A stretch of 64,000 nt of DNA from an uncultured Desulfovibrio sp. (GCA_910587035.1 CAJUMQ010000004.1:1-64000); one strand, 5' to 3'; counted from the first letter of the stretch, positions 14,311 to 24,647 are shown. The notes: a model not told the origin generated them from the sequence alone. Numbers and translations: made by a program.

Positions 14311-16572
14311 ATGAACAATGATATTTTCAATCCCGTGCGAGTAACCGCCACTGTTGGCGGCAGGGAAGTTATTTTTGAAACAGGGCGCCTGGCCAACCAG
14401 GCCGATGGCGCAGTCTGGGTGCAATGCGGCGGCACTGTGGTGCTGGTCACGGTCTGCTCCCAGCCGCTGGAGTTCGACAAGGGCTTTTTTCCGCTGACTG
14501 TTGAATATTCCGAGAAAATGTACGCGGCAGGGCGCATCCCCGGCAGCTTTTTCAGACGCGAAATTGGCCGCCCCTCCGAAAGGGAGACCCTGGTCTCCCG
14601 CCTCATCGACCGTCCCATACGCCCCCTGTTCCCCAAGGGGCTCAATGAGGATGTGCAGATTCTGGCCAGCGTCATCTCGGCGGATCAGGAGAATGATTCC
14701 GACATTCTGGCGATGACCGGCGCCTCAGCGGCCCTGATGATCTCCACGCTGCCCTTTGCCGGCCCTGTGGCTGGCGGCAGGGTAGGCCGCATCAATGGCC
14801 AGTTTGTGCTCAATCCCAGTTTTGCCGATCTTGCGGACAGCGACATCAATCTGGTTTTCGCGGCCAGCCGCGATGCCCTGACCATGGTCGAAGGCGAAGC
14901 CTCCTTTGTGCCGGAGGATGTGATCATCGAAGCCCTGGAATGGGGCAGAAAGGAAATACAGCCTCTCATAGACGCGCAAATGCAGCTGCGGGAGCTTTGC
15001 GGCAAGCCCAAGATGGAGTTTACTCCCCACGCGGACAATCCGGATCTGCTGGCCCGTGTTGAGGAACTGGCCCTGGGAGCCGGTCTCGACAAGGCCCTGC
15101 GCATCCCCGAAAAACTGCCGCGCAAGGAGGCCCGCAAGCAGGTCAAGAATGATGTCATGGCAGCCCTTGCCGGTGATCCGGCCTGGGCCAGTGACGAGAC
15201 CGCCCTCAAGGCCGTGCCGGACATTCTGGCGGATCTTGAAAAGAAGATGGTGCGCAGCCGCATTGTCAACGAGGGCACGCGAATTGACGGCAGGGATGTG
15301 CGCAGCGTACGCCCCATCCAGATTCAGACTGGCGTGCTGCCCAGGGCCCATGGCTCGGCCCTGTTCAGGCGTGGCGAGACAAAATCCCTGGTGGTGACCA
15401 CCCTGGGCTCGACCACGGATGAGCAAAGGGTGGACTCCCTTGGCGGCGATGTCACCAAGCGCTTTATGCTGCACTACAACTTCCCGCCCTATTGCGTGGG
15501 CGAGGTCAAGCCCATGCGCGTCTCCCGCCGGGAGATTGGCCATGGCGCCCTGGCGGAAAAGTCCCTGCGGCCCATACTGCCTTCAGAAGAGGATTTTCCC
15601 TTTACCCTGCGGGTGGTGGCCGAGACCATGGAATCCAATGGCTCCTCATCCATGGCCGCGGTCTGCGGCGGCTCCCTCTCGCTCATGGATGCCGGCGTGC
15701 CTGTGAGCGAGGCCGTGGCCGGCGTTGCCATGGGCCTGATCAAGGAGGATGACAAGTTCATCGTGCTGACGGACATTCTTGGCGATGAGGATGCCCTGGG
15801 CGATATGGATTTCAAAATCGCCGGTACAGCCAATGGCGTAACCGGCGTGCAGATGGACATCAAGATCACGGGCCTGACCATTGACATCATGCGCGAGGCC
15901 ATGCGTCAGGCAAAAGAGGGCAGGCTGCATATTCTTGGCGAAATGGCCAAGGCCATTGCCGCCCCACGCGCCGAACTCTCCCCATATGCGCCGCAGCATG
16001 CGGAGCTGGAGGTCAATCCGGACATCATCCGCCTCATCATTGGCCCAGGCGGCAAGAATATAAAAGCCATCACTGCCGCCACAGGCGCAAGCGTGGACAT
16101 CGAGGATTCCGGCAAGGTCTCCATATTCGCTCCCACCTCCGAGGCTTTGCAAAAGGCCAGGGAAATGATTCTCTATTATGACCAGAGGCCGGACCTGGGC
16201 AGGAATTATCAGGGCAAGGTGCGCAAGATCATGGAGATTGGCGCCATTGTCGAGATTTTGCCAAATGTCGAGGCTCTGGTGCACATCTCGCAGCTCGATT
16301 TGCAGCGGGTGGAGCAGACTGGCGATGTGGCCAAACTTGGCGACGAGATGCTGGTCAAGGTTATTGAGATCAATGGCGACCGCATCCGCGCCAGCCGCAA
16401 GGCTGTGCTGCTGGAGGAGCAGGGGCAGGAATGGACACCGGAATCCACCAGCCGTCCGGCCCGCGCCCCACGCGGCGACCATGGCTCCAGATCGTCCCAC
16501 AACAGCAGCCATGGCGACAGGCGCCAGCACTCCTCACGGCCCCGCAACAATGCCAATGCCGACAAAAACTGA
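14311..16572 (+). CDS. pnp: Polyribonucleotide nucleotidyltransferase (PNPase)
   Basis: The 753-residue phosphorolytic 3'-5' exoribonuclease of the RNA degradosome. It has two RNase-PH domains (first with RREIGRPSERETLVSRLIDRPIRP; second with GRDVRSVRPI, GETKSLV and GDEDALGDMDFKIAGT, which carries the catalytic Asp residues), a KH domain (IIGPGGKNIKAITAATGASVDIED at about 575) and an S1 domain (GKVRKIMEIGAIVEILPNVEALVHISQL at about 635). The last 45 residues are a basic, Ser/His/Arg-rich tail. The start ATG has AGGA 6 bp upstream. Its leader is occupied by a hairpin-rich repeat element, which may alter the RNase III/PNPase autoregulation known for this operon in enterobacteria. Confidence 0.97.
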   Translation: MNNDIFNPVRVTATVGGREVIFETGRLANQADGAVWVQCGGTVVLVTVCSQPLEFDKGFFPLTVEYSEKMYAAGRIPGSFFRREIGRPSERETLVSRLIDRPIRPLFPKGLNEDVQILASVISADQENDSDILAMTGASAALMISTLPFAGPVAGGRVGRINGQFVLNPSFADLADSDINLVFAASRDALTMVEGEASFVPEDVIIEALEWGRKEIQPLIDAQMQLRELCGKPKMEFTPHADNPDLLARVEELALGAGLDKALRIPEKLPRKEARKQVKNDVMAALAGDPAWASDETALKAVPDILADLEKKMVRSRIVNEGTRIDGRDVRSVRPIQIQTGVLPRAHGSALFRRGETKSLVVTTLGSTTDEQRVDSLGGDVTKRFMLHYNFPPYCVGEVKPMRVSRREIGHGALAEKSLRPILPSEEDFPFTLRVVAETMESNGSSSMAAVCGGSLSLMDAGVPVSEAVAGVAMGLIKEDDKFIVLTDILGDEDALGDMDFKIAGTANGVTGVQMDIKITGLTIDIMREAMRQAKEGRLHILGEMAKAIAAPRAELSPYAPQHAELEVNPDIIRLIIGPGGKNIKAITAATGASVDIEDSGKVSIFAPTSEALQKAREMILYYDQRPDLGRNYQGKVRKIMEIGAIVEILPNVEALVHISQLDLQRVEQTGDVAKLGDEMLVKVIEINGDRIRASRKAVLLEEQGQEWTPESTSRPARAPRGDHGSRSSHNSSHGDRRQHSSRPRNNANADKN

Positions 16573-16649
16573 TTATGACTGCCGGGGGCGCCACTTTACG
16601 GCGCTCCCGGCGGATGGGCATCCCCACCCCATGCCGGAGACAGACAATC

Positions 16650-17573
16650 ATGTTTGGAAAAAAATCCCGTAAGAAAAATCAGAAGGAAGCGCCGGAACAG
16701 GAAGCCGCGCCAAAGCTGGACCACCGTTTTCACGCCGAGGGCCTGGGTGATGTCTGGGCGGCCCTGACCGGCCAAAATCCGGCGGCAATCATGCCCCAGG
16801 TGATTGGCACTGTCATCCATGACGGCGGCACAAGGCCGGCCTGGCAATGGCAAAGGGGCAATGAGGAATTTATCTTCATGGCCTGGCCGCAGGATCAGCC
16901 CATACGCGCCGGCGTGCTCATGGCCGGCCCAAAGGGCGCCCAGCTAAAGCCTGTGACGGCAGTGCCCCTGCTGGAAGGCTACCCCAATGATCTGCAGGTG
17001 GCGGAGGTCCATCCCAGGCTGGAGGGCCTCGGCGCCGATGTGGCAGTGACCATGATCGAGGACAAAAATCCCATGTGGTTCTTTGACCCCCTGTATGGCC
17101 GCGATCAGCCGGATCTCACGCCTGGGATCATGCACACCTTCTGGCTTTCTGCCGTGGCCTTTGGCATCCGCAAGGCACTGCTGGACTATGTCAGCATTGC
17201 CAGCGGGCCACAATTTGAAGCCCATGCCGAAAAATGGCTGGCGGAAAACCCCGATGCCAGCCGCACGGATGTGCCCCCCCTGAAAGTTGAGATCAAGGAC
17301 AAACATTTCATCATGCCAGGGCGCCATTTCGGCGAATACCAGCTGCGCGCGGTCATCACCGACATTGAGGAGATGGCATTTGACAAGATGCCTGTAAAGG
17401 CATTGCATCTGGTGTTTCCCTTTGACAACAGGCCGGACATGCATCTGCCCCTGTTTGTGTCAGACCATGTGCTGGGCGATTTCAAACCCGAAAAGGATCA
17501 GGAAATAGAGGCCTATGCCTGGTTTCAGGGCAGAATCATCGATCTGGACTCCGGAGTTGGCGGACAGGAATAA
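16650..17573 (+). CDS. Conserved protein of unknown function
   Basis: 307 residues, soluble, no signal peptide. The N-terminal 25 residues are Lys/Glu-rich (KKSRKKNQKEAPEQ) and probably disordered. The rest is an alpha/beta protein with no motif that I recognise; notable stretches are MWFFDPLYGRDQPDLTPG and the Cys-poor C-terminus with VFPFDNRPDMHLPLFVSDHVLG. The start is set at ATG 16650 because the upstream extension of the open frame overlaps the end of pnp in another frame and has no ribosome-binding site, whereas GGAG lies 10 bp before this ATG. Its stop overlaps the ATG of the next gene (TAATG), so the two products may work together. Confidence 0.7.
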   Translation: MFGKKSRKKNQKEAPEQEAAPKLDHRFHAEGLGDVWAALTGQNPAAIMPQVIGTVIHDGGTRPAWQWQRGNEEFIFMAWPQDQPIRAGVLMAGPKGAQLKPVTAVPLLEGYPNDLQVAEVHPRLEGLGADVAVTMIEDKNPMWFFDPLYGRDQPDLTPGIMHTFWLSAVAFGIRKALLDYVSIASGPQFEAHAEKWLAENPDASRTDVPPLKVEIKDKHFIMPGRHFGEYQLRAVITDIEEMAFDKMPVKALHLVFPFDNRPDMHLPLFVSDHVLGDFKPEKDQEIEAYAWFQGRIIDLDSGVGGQE

Positions 17574-18352
17574 TGGCAGACAAAAAGCCCGCCCCCTGGT
17601 ATGCGGGAGAGCATCAGGACGCCCTGTTCTATCTGCTCATCGCGATTTTCTTCATTGAGCTGATTGTCGGCGGCATCTCCTTTTTTTATGGCATAATCCA
17701 TGCCCGGCCAGAGGCTGCCGGCGGACCTCCCGTGGCGCGTTTTCCCTGGCTGGCATGGATTATCGCCTCCGTTCTTGCGCCTGTTGCCCTGCTTCTGGTG
17801 GTGCATCTGGCAGGCACATGGCTCTCGCGCATGCTCACCAGGGAGGATGCCCAGACAGGCGGGGAGGCCGCTCTGGCCGATGATGACCATGTGCCGGATG
17901 GCATGAAACGGTTTTACGCTTCAGTGCGCCATGCTCCCACCATTGTGCTGCTCTGTGGCATACTGCTCATTGGCGCTGGCCTTTTTTTTGTGGATGGGGC
18001 AATCTCGGCCCTGGGCCGCATTGGCGTGGCCCTGATGCCGCATATTCCCTGGATTGCCGGCAGCGCGGCGGCATTGCTGGCCATCTGCTTTCTGGCTCAT
18101 GCCCTTATGGTTTACCGCCAGCGCAAAATGGAAAATGAATACGCCTGGCGCAGGGAGGTTCTGGAAAAAACCGGTCTTGTGCTGGTGGATAAAAGCAGCG
18201 TGGCTCTGCCGCGCGACAGCGCCCAGCAGGCGCTGATTGCCCCGGATGAGCCGGCGGCACTGCCGCCTGTGATAGAGATTGAGGCTCTGCCGGGCAGCCC
18301 TGACAAACAGGATAAAAAGGACGGCCCTGAATCGCAGCCCCTCAATAAATGA
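17573..18352 (+). CDS. Integral membrane protein of unknown function
   Basis: 259 residues with four predicted membrane segments at about 18-41, 57-82, 122-144 and 154-178, followed by a charged cytoplasmic C-terminal tail ending in Lys/Asp/Gln-rich sequence. There is no signal peptide or known catalytic motif. The start overlaps the preceding stop by one base, which indicates translational coupling with the unknown soluble protein upstream. It may be the membrane anchor of that protein; this is inference. It converges with the GNAT gene, with only 9 bp between them and no clear terminator. Confidence 0.65.
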   Translation: MADKKPAPWYAGEHQDALFYLLIAIFFIELIVGGISFFYGIIHARPEAAGGPPVARFPWLAWIIASVLAPVALLLVVHLAGTWLSRMLTREDAQTGGEAALADDDHVPDGMKRFYASVRHAPTIVLLCGILLIGAGLFFVDGAISALGRIGVALMPHIPWIAGSAAALLAICFLAHALMVYRQRKMENEYAWRREVLEKTGLVLVDKSSVALPRDSAQQALIAPDEPAALPPVIEIEALPGSPDKQDKKDGPESQPLNK

Positions 18353-18361
18353 AATATTATC

Positions 18362-18799
18362 TCACAGCTGGCGCATTTTATAAATGCCGTATGGCCTCCC
18401 CTGGCCATCCACTGGCGAATAGGCCACCGGCAGAAAGCCATGCTTTCTGTAAAAACGCAAACCGTCCAGATTCCCCGCATTCACGTCCACAAGCAGCGGC
18501 CCATGCCTGCCCCTGGCCCAGGCCAGCAGCCTTGAGCCAATGCCCCTGCCGAAATTGCCGGCTGCCACAAAGAGCATGGCTATTTCTGCGCCATCGCAGG
18601 CCATAAATCCGCACAACTTACCGCCTTCAACGGCAAGCCACAGCTCAGGCTGGTCTGACAGCAATTGCGGCATCTGCGCGTGTATGTCCTCAAGATCATC
18701 CTTTTTCACAAAATCATGGCTTGCGAGCACGCTGCCATGCCACAGGGCCACGAGTTCGGCAAGCCGGCTCCGCGGCGAATCTAATAATTGTATTTCCAC
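18362..18799 (-). CDS. GNAT family N-acetyltransferase (YjaB-like)
   Basis: 145 residues. Order of motifs is that of E. coli YjaB: LVALWHGSVLASHDFV near the N-terminus, LWLAVEGGKLCGFM, IAMLFVAAGNFGRGIGSRLL (the acetyl-CoA-binding R/Q-x-x-G-x-G/A loop, here NFGRGIG) and VNAGNLDGLRFYRKHGFLPV. The acceptor substrate is unknown. The first 19 bp of the coding region overlap the 3' end of tamB, so it is probably the last gene of the tamA-tamB transcript. Confidence 0.85.
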   Translation of the reverse strand: MEIQLLDSPRSRLAELVALWHGSVLASHDFVKKDDLEDIHAQMPQLLSDQPELWLAVEGGKLCGFMACDGAEIAMLFVAAGNFGRGIGSRLLAWARGRHGPLLVDVNAGNLDGLRFYRKHGFLPVAYSPVDGQGRPYGIYKMRQL

Positions 18800-21700
18800 T
18801 TGATGCCGCCCCAGGTATTGTCCTGCTCGGTTCTGAACTCAAAACTTGTGCGCGGCGTAAGCTCCAGCTGGATTATAAAGGCTGTGCTGTCGGCCTTCAT
18901 GCCCTGTTGCACGCCCATGTAAATCATGTCGTTGATATATTTGCCCATCTCAATGGTCGTGCCGGCAGCCGTGGTCTCCCCAGGCTCGCCGCCCTGCTCC
19001 GCATTGGCGGATCCAAGCCGCAGCACATCCACACCCAGGGTCTTTTTGGCAACATTGAGAATGCCGCCGGCGCCAGAGCCAAAACCGGCAAGCTGGGCCA
19101 CGGCTCCGGCAAGCTGCAGGGCCTCCAGCCGGCTAAGATCATTTATGCTGCGGCCAAAAAGCACCCGCGAGAGGATTTCATCCCGCGGCAGGGAAGGCTC
19201 GCTGGTCATGCTCAGTTTTATCTTGCTCACAGGACCGCTGACAATTATGTGCGCGGTGAGATCCGGTGTTTCATTGGTGAGCTCAATATCCAGAAGGGGA
19301 TTGGCCAAGGAGCCGCCTGCAAAGGTTACCAGGCCGCGGCTCATGACGAAGTTCTTGCCCAGAAAATCAAAGTTCCCCTTCACCACGCTGATGTTGCCTG
19401 TGACCTGCGGGTTGAAAGCTGTGCCGCCGATGAGCAGATGCGCCTGCCAGATGCTGGTCAGGCCCCTGCCCTCCACTGTAAACCGGGGCAGCATGTTGAA
19501 GCGCACATTGAGACTGCCCTGGTTCTTGCTGGCGGCCACGGGAGCGGCTGCGGCCTTCTCCTTTTCTTCCTGTTCCTTCTTTAGCTGCTGGGGCGTGGTT
19601 ATGGGCAGGGTGGTGACGCTGCCGCCAAAAGAGATATTGTCCAGAAGCACCTCGCCCTGATTGACAATTATCTCGCCATCCACAACTGGCGCCATGGCCG
19701 CGCCAGTGACCCTGGCATTGCCGGAGAGCTCAATGTGCACATCCCTGCGCCGCAGGGGCTTGAGACGGTCAATTTTGGCGGTGATATCGAGATCGGTGCC
19801 AGCCAGGGCGCCGCTGCCATTGACATTGACTGTGCCCCCCCGGCCATCGGAGGCGTTGAGGGCCAGAGTCATGCTGCCTGGCAGGGAATCAACCGCTCCC
19901 TGGGGTGCGGGCTTTTTCCTTACGCCCTTGTCGCTTAGGTCCAGACGCAGATTTATATCTGTCAGCAGAACTCCAAGAAGCAGATCCTCAAAACGGGCCT
20001 TGTTGATATTGATGCCGCCTGTGATGCGCGGCGTCGCCAGGCTGCCGGCCGCGTCAATATTGACGGCCACCCTGCCATTCAGGCGTTTGTCCGGCATGGG
20101 CAGCAGATTCCAGATGGGCCCAAGGGCGCCATCCCAGCGCACTTTGGCCGAGAGATTGCCCTTCATGTCCGGCCTGGGGATGCCATCGGCGCCAAAAAGC
20201 AGAGGCAGGCTGGCATTGACGCTGGCAACAGTGCCGCCAAGGGTTTTCACTGTCTCCCGATCGAGATCCAGGGCAAGGGCAAGATTGCTTGACGCGCCCC
20301 TGTTGGCGATGGAGCCCTTGAGGGTGGCGCCCACAGGCGCCAGGGGCACGCCAGGCACCTTGACCTTGCTGACGGCCAGATTGAGATTGCCCTGCGGCCT
20401 TTGGGGAGTGCCCTTAAGGGTGATGGCGGCGGAGGCCGAGCCCTCCGGTATCTGCGCCACCAGGGCCTGCCAGGGTTTAAAAGCCAGATTGTCCAGTCTC
20501 AGGTCAAAATCCAGCTTGTCCGGCGCCAGGGCGCCGGTGGCTCTCAGTCTGCCCGATGGGGTGATTGCCAGATCAAGATTGCGCACGCCAATGCCCCTGT
20601 CGCCATATTCCACATGGGCTGTGCCGGCGGAGCGCACGCCAAGCAGCGCCTTGCCGCCATTGGCGGGGACATTCATCCTCACATCAAGGGTGCCCACCTC
20701 CACCTGCCCAGGCTGCCATTTGGCCGCCAGATTGGCCATTATGTCTCCGCTGGTGGCCACCCTGGCCTCCAGTGGCCCGGCAATGGGGCCCTGGGCGCCC
20801 ACCTTGACGCCAAATTTCATATCTGCCGCGTTTATGGATGCGGCCTCCACATTTGCCCGGATAGCGAGCTTTTTGAAAATATCGTCAAGATGCACATCGC
20901 CTGTCAGTCTGGAGATGCTCACGCCCTTGCCGTCGCTTGCCGAGAGCATTGCAAAAGCCGGAATGTCCAGGCGCACATTGGCCTGCTGCCCGGAGCTTGT
21001 GGAGGCAAGCCCCACGTCCGCCCTTATCCTGCCAGAGAAATTCTGCCCCGGCACAAAGGCCGCAATGGCATGCCAGTCGGCTATTTCCAGGCCCAGGGAG
21101 CCATCCAGCGCCGGTTCTGCCCCATCTGGCAGCCTGGCGGCCATATTGCCCCGCGCAGCCAATCCAAGGGCATCCAGACGCAAGTCGCGCAGACCGGCCA
21201 GCCAGCCTCCGCCGCTGGCAGCTTTTTTTGGCAATTGCTGAAAATGACAAAGGGCGCTGAGATCCAGCGGCTCATTGTCCACCTTGCCGGAAAGGACAAG
21301 ATTGACGCGCTGCTCATTCTCCAGCGCCTTTATGGCCGCATCCGAAAGAGGCAGATCCAGACCTTGGGAGCTTATGGCAAGCCTGAGATCCCGCAGACTG
21401 TGTCCATCCTTTTCAATGTCGCTGGCGGCAAGGCTGATTTCCGCATCCACCACTGGCAAATCGCCCCTGACGGCCATCTGCAGGCTAGCAGGGGAGCGGA
21501 GCATTGCAAGAGGGGACTGCTCTTCCCTTTGCGCCTCCAGGGGCTGGATTGCGAGATTGAGGCCAATATCCAGCGGGCCATCCACACTGTCCCGCCGCCA
21601 GCCTTCGCCGGACTGCCACTGGCCGCTGCCGGCAAGGGTGACATGGCCGGCCTTGAGACTGGGTCCGTTCAGATGCACCCTCATGGCCTCCCTGCCGGCT

Positions 21701-22623
21701 GTGGCATTGACATCCAGGGCCAGATCAATGTTCTGGCCAAGGAATCCGGCTGGAATGTCAGCCACGGCAAGGGCCGTGTCCGCAATACTGGTTCGCATGC
21801 CAAGGCTTGCATCCAGGGCGCCATTGACCGGCTCCACCTTGAGGGTGGCCCCGGCCTTGAGATCGCCAAATTTCATCTGGCCAAGATCCACCGCCTCATT
21901 GCCGGCATTTTTCAGGCCGGCATCTGCCTTGAGATCGAGCACGCCCCTGATCAGGGACATGGCCAGACTGGCGGAGAGGGCTGGCCTGGCCTCCACTTTT
22001 TGCGGCAAAAGGCCGCCAGGCAAAAGCACAGGCTCAATGCGCACTCCATCCACCACCACGTCCGGCAGCCACCAGTGGGGGGCGGCCAGAAAATCGGCGG
22101 CCTGCCCAAGCATTTCCCGCACATCCGCCAAAGTCACAGGTTTGGATGGCGCCGGCGGCTCCGGCTCCGGCCCTGTCTCCGGCAGCCGCGAAACATCGAC
22201 ATTGAGCGCCTGCACGGCGCTGATATGCAGCCTTGCCGGCAATTCCCGCCAGTTCAATGTAAATCTGTTTTCAGGCGCAGCCAGCCAGACCCCCTTTGCA
22301 TCAGAGGCCTCAATGCCAAACTGGAAATCAAGGGGCAATGATCCGGACAGGCTGGTTATCCTGAAGGCCATGCCCTTTGCGCCAGGCGCTGGCGCAAGAA
22401 TGGCGTTCACCTCGCTCACAAGCCAGGTCTGGCCGGACACAGTCTGGGTCAGCCAATAACCGGCGGCGGCAGTGGCCACGATCAGCAGCAACACCAGCAG
22501 GGCAAAATATTTGAGAATGAGGCGAAAAATCCGTCTTTTGGGGCGCTTTGGCGTGGTGGCGCCAGTCTCGGCGCTGTTTTGCGGGGGAGCGGCCTGCTCC
22601 TGTTTTGCTTTGCGGCCAAACAT
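18781..22623 (-). CDS. tamB: Translocation and assembly module subunit TamB
   Basis: A 1280-residue inner-membrane-anchored, periplasm-spanning protein. One N-terminal membrane helix (about 32-58, LILKYFALLVLLLIVATAAAGYW) is followed by long beta-rich AsmA/TamB-type repeats that form a lipid-carrying groove in related proteins. The C-terminal DUF490 domain ends with DEILSRVLFGRSINDLSRLEALQLAGAVAQL and IQLELTPRTSFEFRTEQDNTWGGIKWKYNY; the final aromatic residue is typical. It works with TamA in inserting outer-membrane proteins and in phospholipid transport to the outer membrane. The start shares a base with the tamA stop (TGATG). Confidence 0.92.
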   Translation of the reverse strand: MFGRKAKQEQAAPPQNSAETGATTPKRPKRRIFRLILKYFALLVLLLIVATAAAGYWLTQTVSGQTWLVSEVNAILAPAPGAKGMAFRITSLSGSLPLDFQFGIEASDAKGVWLAAPENRFTLNWRELPARLHISAVQALNVDVSRLPETGPEPEPPAPSKPVTLADVREMLGQAADFLAAPHWWLPDVVVDGVRIEPVLLPGGLLPQKVEARPALSASLAMSLIRGVLDLKADAGLKNAGNEAVDLGQMKFGDLKAGATLKVEPVNGALDASLGMRTSIADTALAVADIPAGFLGQNIDLALDVNATAGREAMRVHLNGPSLKAGHVTLAGSGQWQSGEGWRRDSVDGPLDIGLNLAIQPLEAQREEQSPLAMLRSPASLQMAVRGDLPVVDAEISLAASDIEKDGHSLRDLRLAISSQGLDLPLSDAAIKALENEQRVNLVLSGKVDNEPLDLSALCHFQQLPKKAASGGGWLAGLRDLRLDALGLAARGNMAARLPDGAEPALDGSLGLEIADWHAIAAFVPGQNFSGRIRADVGLASTSSGQQANVRLDIPAFAMLSASDGKGVSISRLTGDVHLDDIFKKLAIRANVEAASINAADMKFGVKVGAQGPIAGPLEARVATSGDIMANLAAKWQPGQVEVGTLDVRMNVPANGGKALLGVRSAGTAHVEYGDRGIGVRNLDLAITPSGRLRATGALAPDKLDFDLRLDNLAFKPWQALVAQIPEGSASAAITLKGTPQRPQGNLNLAVSKVKVPGVPLAPVGATLKGSIANRGASSNLALALDLDRETVKTLGGTVASVNASLPLLFGADGIPRPDMKGNLSAKVRWDGALGPIWNLLPMPDKRLNGRVAVNIDAAGSLATPRITGGININKARFEDLLLGVLLTDINLRLDLSDKGVRKKPAPQGAVDSLPGSMTLALNASDGRGGTVNVNGSGALAGTDLDITAKIDRLKPLRRRDVHIELSGNARVTGAAMAPVVDGEIIVNQGEVLLDNISFGGSVTTLPITTPQQLKKEQEEKEKAAAAPVAASKNQGSLNVRFNMLPRFTVEGRGLTSIWQAHLLIGGTAFNPQVTGNISVVKGNFDFLGKNFVMSRGLVTFAGGSLANPLLDIELTNETPDLTAHIIVSGPVSKIKLSMTSEPSLPRDEILSRVLFGRSINDLSRLEALQLAGAVAQLAGFGSGAGGILNVAKKTLGVDVLRLGSANAEQGGEPGETTAAGTTIEMGKYINDMIYMGVQQGMKADSTAFIIQLELTPRTSFEFRTEQDNTWGGIKWKYNY

Positions 22624-24647
22624 CAGAATGACTGCCCTATACTGATATAGAATTGCACAGGCGGGTCATCATCAATGCGGTGCAGCGGCGTGGCCACGTC
22701 CAGCCGCACGGGGCCAATGGGCGTATAGTAGCGCAGGCCAAGGCCTGTGCCCCAGTCCATGTCGCCAAATATCCGCGGAAACTCATCTTTATAGACCATG
22801 CCGCCATCCAGAAATGGCACAATGCCGATATTCTCCGCAACCATGAATCTGGCCTCCAGGTTCACCACCTGATATGAGCGTCCGCCCAGCGGATCGCCCT
22901 CGCTGTCCCTGGGGCCAATGGACTGATAGGCATAGCCGCGCACCGAGCCGGCCCCGCCGGTGAAATAGCGCAGGCTTGCGGGTATGCTGGCCAGGGAGGT
23001 GCTGCCAGGCATGGCGCCGCCCTCCACCCTGGCGGCCAGCACTATGGTGTCGTCAATAACGCCATCATTCTTGCGGCCAAGCGGCGCATAATATCCGGCC
23101 AGGGCAAGAGTGCCGGCAAAGGCGCCGAACCGCTCCTCATAATAGCCACTGAATGGCTCCAGCTTCAGCTCCATCTCGGCGCCGCTGCTGGGGTTGAGTT
23201 TATTGTTGCGGCCATCATAGCGCAGGCCGCCGCGAGGGCTTATGACGCCATAGGCATGGGTGTCGTGCTCATTGTCCTTGAGGGAGCCGCCCTCCGCGAA
23301 AATGGATATGCCGCCCCACCACTGTCTTGCCAGCTTGCGCTGGATGCCAATATCGCCCTTGACGCTCTGCTGCTGGTAGGCGTCCGTGTTTTCCCACAGG
23401 GCCGCGGCATCGGCAAAAAGCTTCTGGTCCCTGGCCAGAAATGCCGGTTTTTCAAAATGTGTCTTGATGCCCGTGAGCTGCTGGGAGATGGGCACATCCA
23501 CAGTGAGTTTTTCGCCATTGTGGAACAGGTTGCGATGCTCCCAGGTGCCCTCAACGCCAAAGCCGGTATCGGTATCATAGCGGGCGCTGGCCGTGACCGA
23601 GCGCTCAGGGCCGGCCACAAGGTCTATGCCGGCAGGCAGAATGGCCGCCCCCTCCCTTTCTCCATCCGTATCCATGCGCAGATCGGCTGTTTCGGCCTTT
23701 GCCTCCACGGACCGGAAAATGCCAAGCGCCCGCAGGGTGTTGGCATAATCGGCGAGGAGGTTCTCATCCCAGGGCTCCTCGCCAGGCGTCCAGGGCATGA
23801 GGCGCCGCAGATATTCCCGGCTCACATTCTCGTCGCCATGAATGATAATGTCGCCCATCAGGGCAGGCGGTCCGGGATCAATGGTGATGCTGGCATTGAG
23901 CTGGCGCTCCTGCCTGTTTAATGTATAGAGGCTGTCCGTGATTTTCGCCAGTGGGTAGCCGGTCTTGCGCAGTCTTTCGGGAATTTCCGCCACCGCCTTG
24001 AGCATGTCGTCGGCCACGACCGGCTTGCCGGGTTCTATGCCCGGCACTGTGTCCGGAAAATCCGGAGGCGGCAGCTCCTCTTTTTGCAGCCCCCAGAAGC
24101 CGGTGATGCGGGTGCGGTGCCTGAAGGCCTCAGGAATGACCGGCTCCGGATCATAGATGACATCGGCATGGCCAACAGTGAACCTCGGGCCGGGAATCAT
24201 TGTCAGGGTGACCTTGACAGGCTTGGCGCTCTCCTCATAGGCCACCTCCGCCCGCCCGTCATAATAGCATTGGGACTGCATGAGCTTGACCGCAGTCTCC
24301 TGATCCTGCCTGGCGCGGCGCTCCAGGGCCAGCATGGAATCCGGCAACTCCTTTTTGAGCTGCAAAAGCTGGCTTAAATCCTTCATTTTGCCCGCAAGGT
24401 AGTCCTCGCCGCCCTCCACCTTTATGTCGACGGCATATGGCACCGGATCTCCCTGCCATACCGGATCCACGCCATTCTGGGAATCCGCGGCCTCGGCGCC
24501 AATATCCGTGTCTTTGGCCAGCAGGCCGCAGCCGCATAGCGCCAGCGACAGCAGGCACAGGCAGAGGGCCCGGAAACAGGCCATGGCTGTATCCATGCGG
24601 CAGGGATGGCGGATTTCACCGCCTGACATTGTCCCGTTTGACTTCAT
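22623..24647 (-). CDS. tamA: Outer-membrane protein assembly factor TamA (Omp85/BamA family)
   Basis: 674 residues: a signal sequence (hydrophobic core LCLCLLSLALCG, about 27-40, Cys-rich but not a good lipobox), three POTRA-like domains (about 70-330) and a C-terminal 16-strand barrel of the Omp85 superfamily with GGAGSVRGYAYQSIGPRDSEGDPLGG (the VRGY/F loop) and the final strand ending in SIGQSF with terminal Phe. Together with tamB directly downstream it forms the TAM complex. The start is uncertain: ATG 24647 is the longest; ATG 24596 would put the signal peptide at the usual place. Confidence 0.9.
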   Translation of the reverse strand: MKSNGTMSGGEIRHPCRMDTAMACFRALCLCLLSLALCGCGLLAKDTDIGAEAADSQNGVDPVWQGDPVPYAVDIKVEGGEDYLAGKMKDLSQLLQLKKELPDSMLALERRARQDQETAVKLMQSQCYYDGRAEVAYEESAKPVKVTLTMIPGPRFTVGHADVIYDPEPVIPEAFRHRTRITGFWGLQKEELPPPDFPDTVPGIEPGKPVVADDMLKAVAEIPERLRKTGYPLAKITDSLYTLNRQERQLNASITIDPGPPALMGDIIIHGDENVSREYLRRLMPWTPGEEPWDENLLADYANTLRALGIFRSVEAKAETADLRMDTDGEREGAAILPAGIDLVAGPERSVTASARYDTDTGFGVEGTWEHRNLFHNGEKLTVDVPISQQLTGIKTHFEKPAFLARDQKLFADAAALWENTDAYQQQSVKGDIGIQRKLARQWWGGISIFAEGGSLKDNEHDTHAYGVISPRGGLRYDGRNNKLNPSSGAEMELKLEPFSGYYEERFGAFAGTLALAGYYAPLGRKNDGVIDDTIVLAARVEGGAMPGSTSLASIPASLRYFTGGAGSVRGYAYQSIGPRDSEGDPLGGRSYQVVNLEARFMVAENIGIVPFLDGGMVYKDEFPRIFGDMDWGTGLGLRYYTPIGPVRLDVATPLHRIDDDPPVQFYISIGQSF

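Noticed and set aside
18926..22341. Very long open frames on the + strand across the tamA-tamB region (up to 646 codons)
   Set aside because: They are antisense to tamB, whose protein has clear domains. Their translations are low-complexity, rich in Ser/Pro/Arg or His/Gln, as expected of shadow frames in G+C-rich DNA.
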